Shown piece after piece: positions 63,090 through 64,000 of a DNA stretch of 64,000 nt (position 1 is the first letter of the stretch; each line of letters starts with the position of its first letter). The notes beneath the pieces were generated by a model that saw only the letters and a list, made by a program, of their open reading frames with translations, searched no databases and was not told where the DNA came from. The translations under genes were made by a program, and so were the position numbers. The stretch comes from Fluviispira vulneris. GTDB taxonomy: Bacteria > Bdellovibrionota_B > Oligoflexia > Silvanigrellales > Silvanigrellaceae. The stretch spans positions 186,001 to 250,000 of the forward strand of contig NZ_JACRSE010000001.1 of assembly GCF_014281055.1 (NCBI RefSeq), written 5' to 3'.

Positions 63090-63127
63090 AAGAGTCCGAA
63101 ATAGATGCATTATTTCGGACTCTTTTT
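63090..63127 (+). terminator. Rho-independent terminator after fabV
   Basis: AAGAGTCCGAAATA pairs with TATTTCGGACTCTT (14 bp, 7-base loop) before a T-run. An extra copy of AAGAGTCCGAA at 63068-63078 can pair with the same 3' arm. Confidence 0.93.
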
Positions 63128-63321
63128 TGTATTGTGCAAGCAAAGTCATTATTTTGTCGTACATATGTTAATAAGATCATAAATTTTTTTTCTGCATTTC
63201 AGATTGATAATTTTAACCCCATTGCAGTACAATTAACTAAATGAATTTCACTATTTTTTTTTGAAAAAGAGAATGATTTTTAATTTTGAGTTGTTTAATA
63301 ATTTTATTTGATGAGGTAACT

Positions 63322-63951
63322 ATGAATTCAACACTTGATATTATCAAACAAAGGACATCAGTAAATAAATTTGATCCTACAAAAACTATAAGTGAGAATG
63401 AAATAAAAGATCTTGTAAGTTATGCTTGTGAAGCTCCTTCTTCGTTTAATATTCAACATTGGCGTTTTATTGCTTTAACAAATAAGACTGAAAAAGAAAA
63501 ATTAAAAGCCGTGGCATTCAACCAAGAAAAAATCACTGATGCAGCCGTTACATTTATTGTGTTAGGTGATATGAAAGGTATTGAAAAAATGCCAGAAATT
63601 TTATCATCGATAAAGAAAACCAATTTGATTGATCAGCAAATACTTGATGCCTGGCAGCAAATGGCAAATGGGATGTATAAAGAAAATCCAATTCTCGAAA
63701 GAGACGAAGCGATTCGTTCAGCCTCATTGGCGGCTATGACGCTCATGCTTGCTGCTCAAGCAAAAGGCTATGCAAGTGGTGCGATGATCGGTTTCGATCC
63801 TGAAGGTGTTAAGAAAGAATTTCAAATTCCAGATCGTTATGTGCCAGTTATGCTCATTGCTGTTGGATATCTAAGTAAAGGGAATTGGCCTAGAAAACCA
63901 AGACTGCCTTTAGACAGTATTTTAAGTTTTAATAAAATAAAACAATTTTAA
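63322..63951 (+). CDS. Nitroreductase-family FMN protein
   Basis: About 209 residues with the nitroreductase fold. The FMN phosphate contact is IIKQRTSVNKFD, the isoalloxazine side is ACEAPSSFNIQHWRFIAL, and the C-terminal block ASGAMIGFDPEGVKKEFQIP, then YVPVMLIAVGYLSKGNWPRK, is that of the NfnB/YdgI-type subgroup. It works as a homodimer. Start choice: GAGG is 5-6 bases before ATG 63322; the frame extends to 63286 without a ribosome site. Physiological substrate unknown. Confidence 0.88.
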   Translation: MNSTLDIIKQRTSVNKFDPTKTISENEIKDLVSYACEAPSSFNIQHWRFIALTNKTEKEKLKAVAFNQEKITDAAVTFIVLGDMKGIEKMPEILSSIKKTNLIDQQILDAWQQMANGMYKENPILERDEAIRSASLAAMTLMLAAQAKGYASGAMIGFDPEGVKKEFQIPDRYVPVMLIAVGYLSKGNWPRKPRLPLDSILSFNKIKQF

Positions 63952-64000
63952 TAATATGTCTTAAAGACGAATAAAAATCTATGGCAAACCTATATAATAA

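Overview
The window is an AT-rich, gene-dense bacterial chromosome segment from a Gram-negative organism: it encodes outer-membrane barrels, lipoproteins, an RND pump, LysM proteins and a Lon/AsnRS/L28 housekeeping set. The combination of low G+C, LysM-barrel proteins, FabV and a gammaproteobacterial-style thrABC operon fits the Bdellovibrionota/Oligoflexia (for example Silvanigrellales). That placement is inference from gene style, not from a marker alignment. No rRNA, tRNA, CRISPR array, insertion sequence or prophage was seen. A lone tyrosine recombinase is present but sits in a housekeeping context.

Layout. 1-3.2 kb: a PAS-domain protein cut by the window edge, a small outer-membrane protein, and asnS. 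3.3-18.1 kb: a surface cluster made of a LysM-FN3-barrel protein (-), a DsbA-fold protein without CXXC (+), a 2,801-residue lipoprotein with 22 FN3-like modules, a lectin-like region and a Cys-paired propeller (+), and a triple-LysM barrel protein (-). This is the best candidate here for an undescribed system. 18.2-29.8 kb: a minus-strand block with an RND efflux pair, sucA, an ABC ATPase with its fused permease, and an AstE-like deacylase. 30-39.7 kb: plsC plus an orphan periplasmic binding protein, rpmB, lon overlapping a cysteine desulfurase, an aminotransferase, a lipoprotein, and an SCP2-like/SDR pair. 39.9-48.6 kb: mutM with a ManA-like cupin, a membrane PP2C phosphatase, lysA followed by a Xer-like recombinase, and a leucine-rich-repeat protein. 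48.6-56.5 kb: a TsdA-like dihaem cytochrome, a membrane-bound MutS-like ATPase, a c-type-lysozyme-like secreted protein, an HDOD-CheR pair, NDH-2 and thymidine kinase. 56.6-64 kb: thrC, thrB and thrA preceded by a 39-codon Thr/Ile-rich leader peptide ORF, then fabV and a nitroreductase.

How the genes work together. The thr block turns aspartate into threonine and appears to be attenuated by its own leader. lysA supplies the lysine branch of the same aspartate family but lies 11 kb away. plsC and fabV serve membrane lipid synthesis, while sucA and ndh serve central metabolism and respiration. The 3.3-18.1 kb cluster looks like an envelope-anchored surface apparatus: LysM domains for peptidoglycan, barrels for the outer membrane, a giant lipoprotein stalk and a periplasmic chaperone-like protein.

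Several genes have start codons that differ from the longest open frame. Where a Shine-Dalgarno sequence decides the start, the coordinates given use it and the evidence says so.
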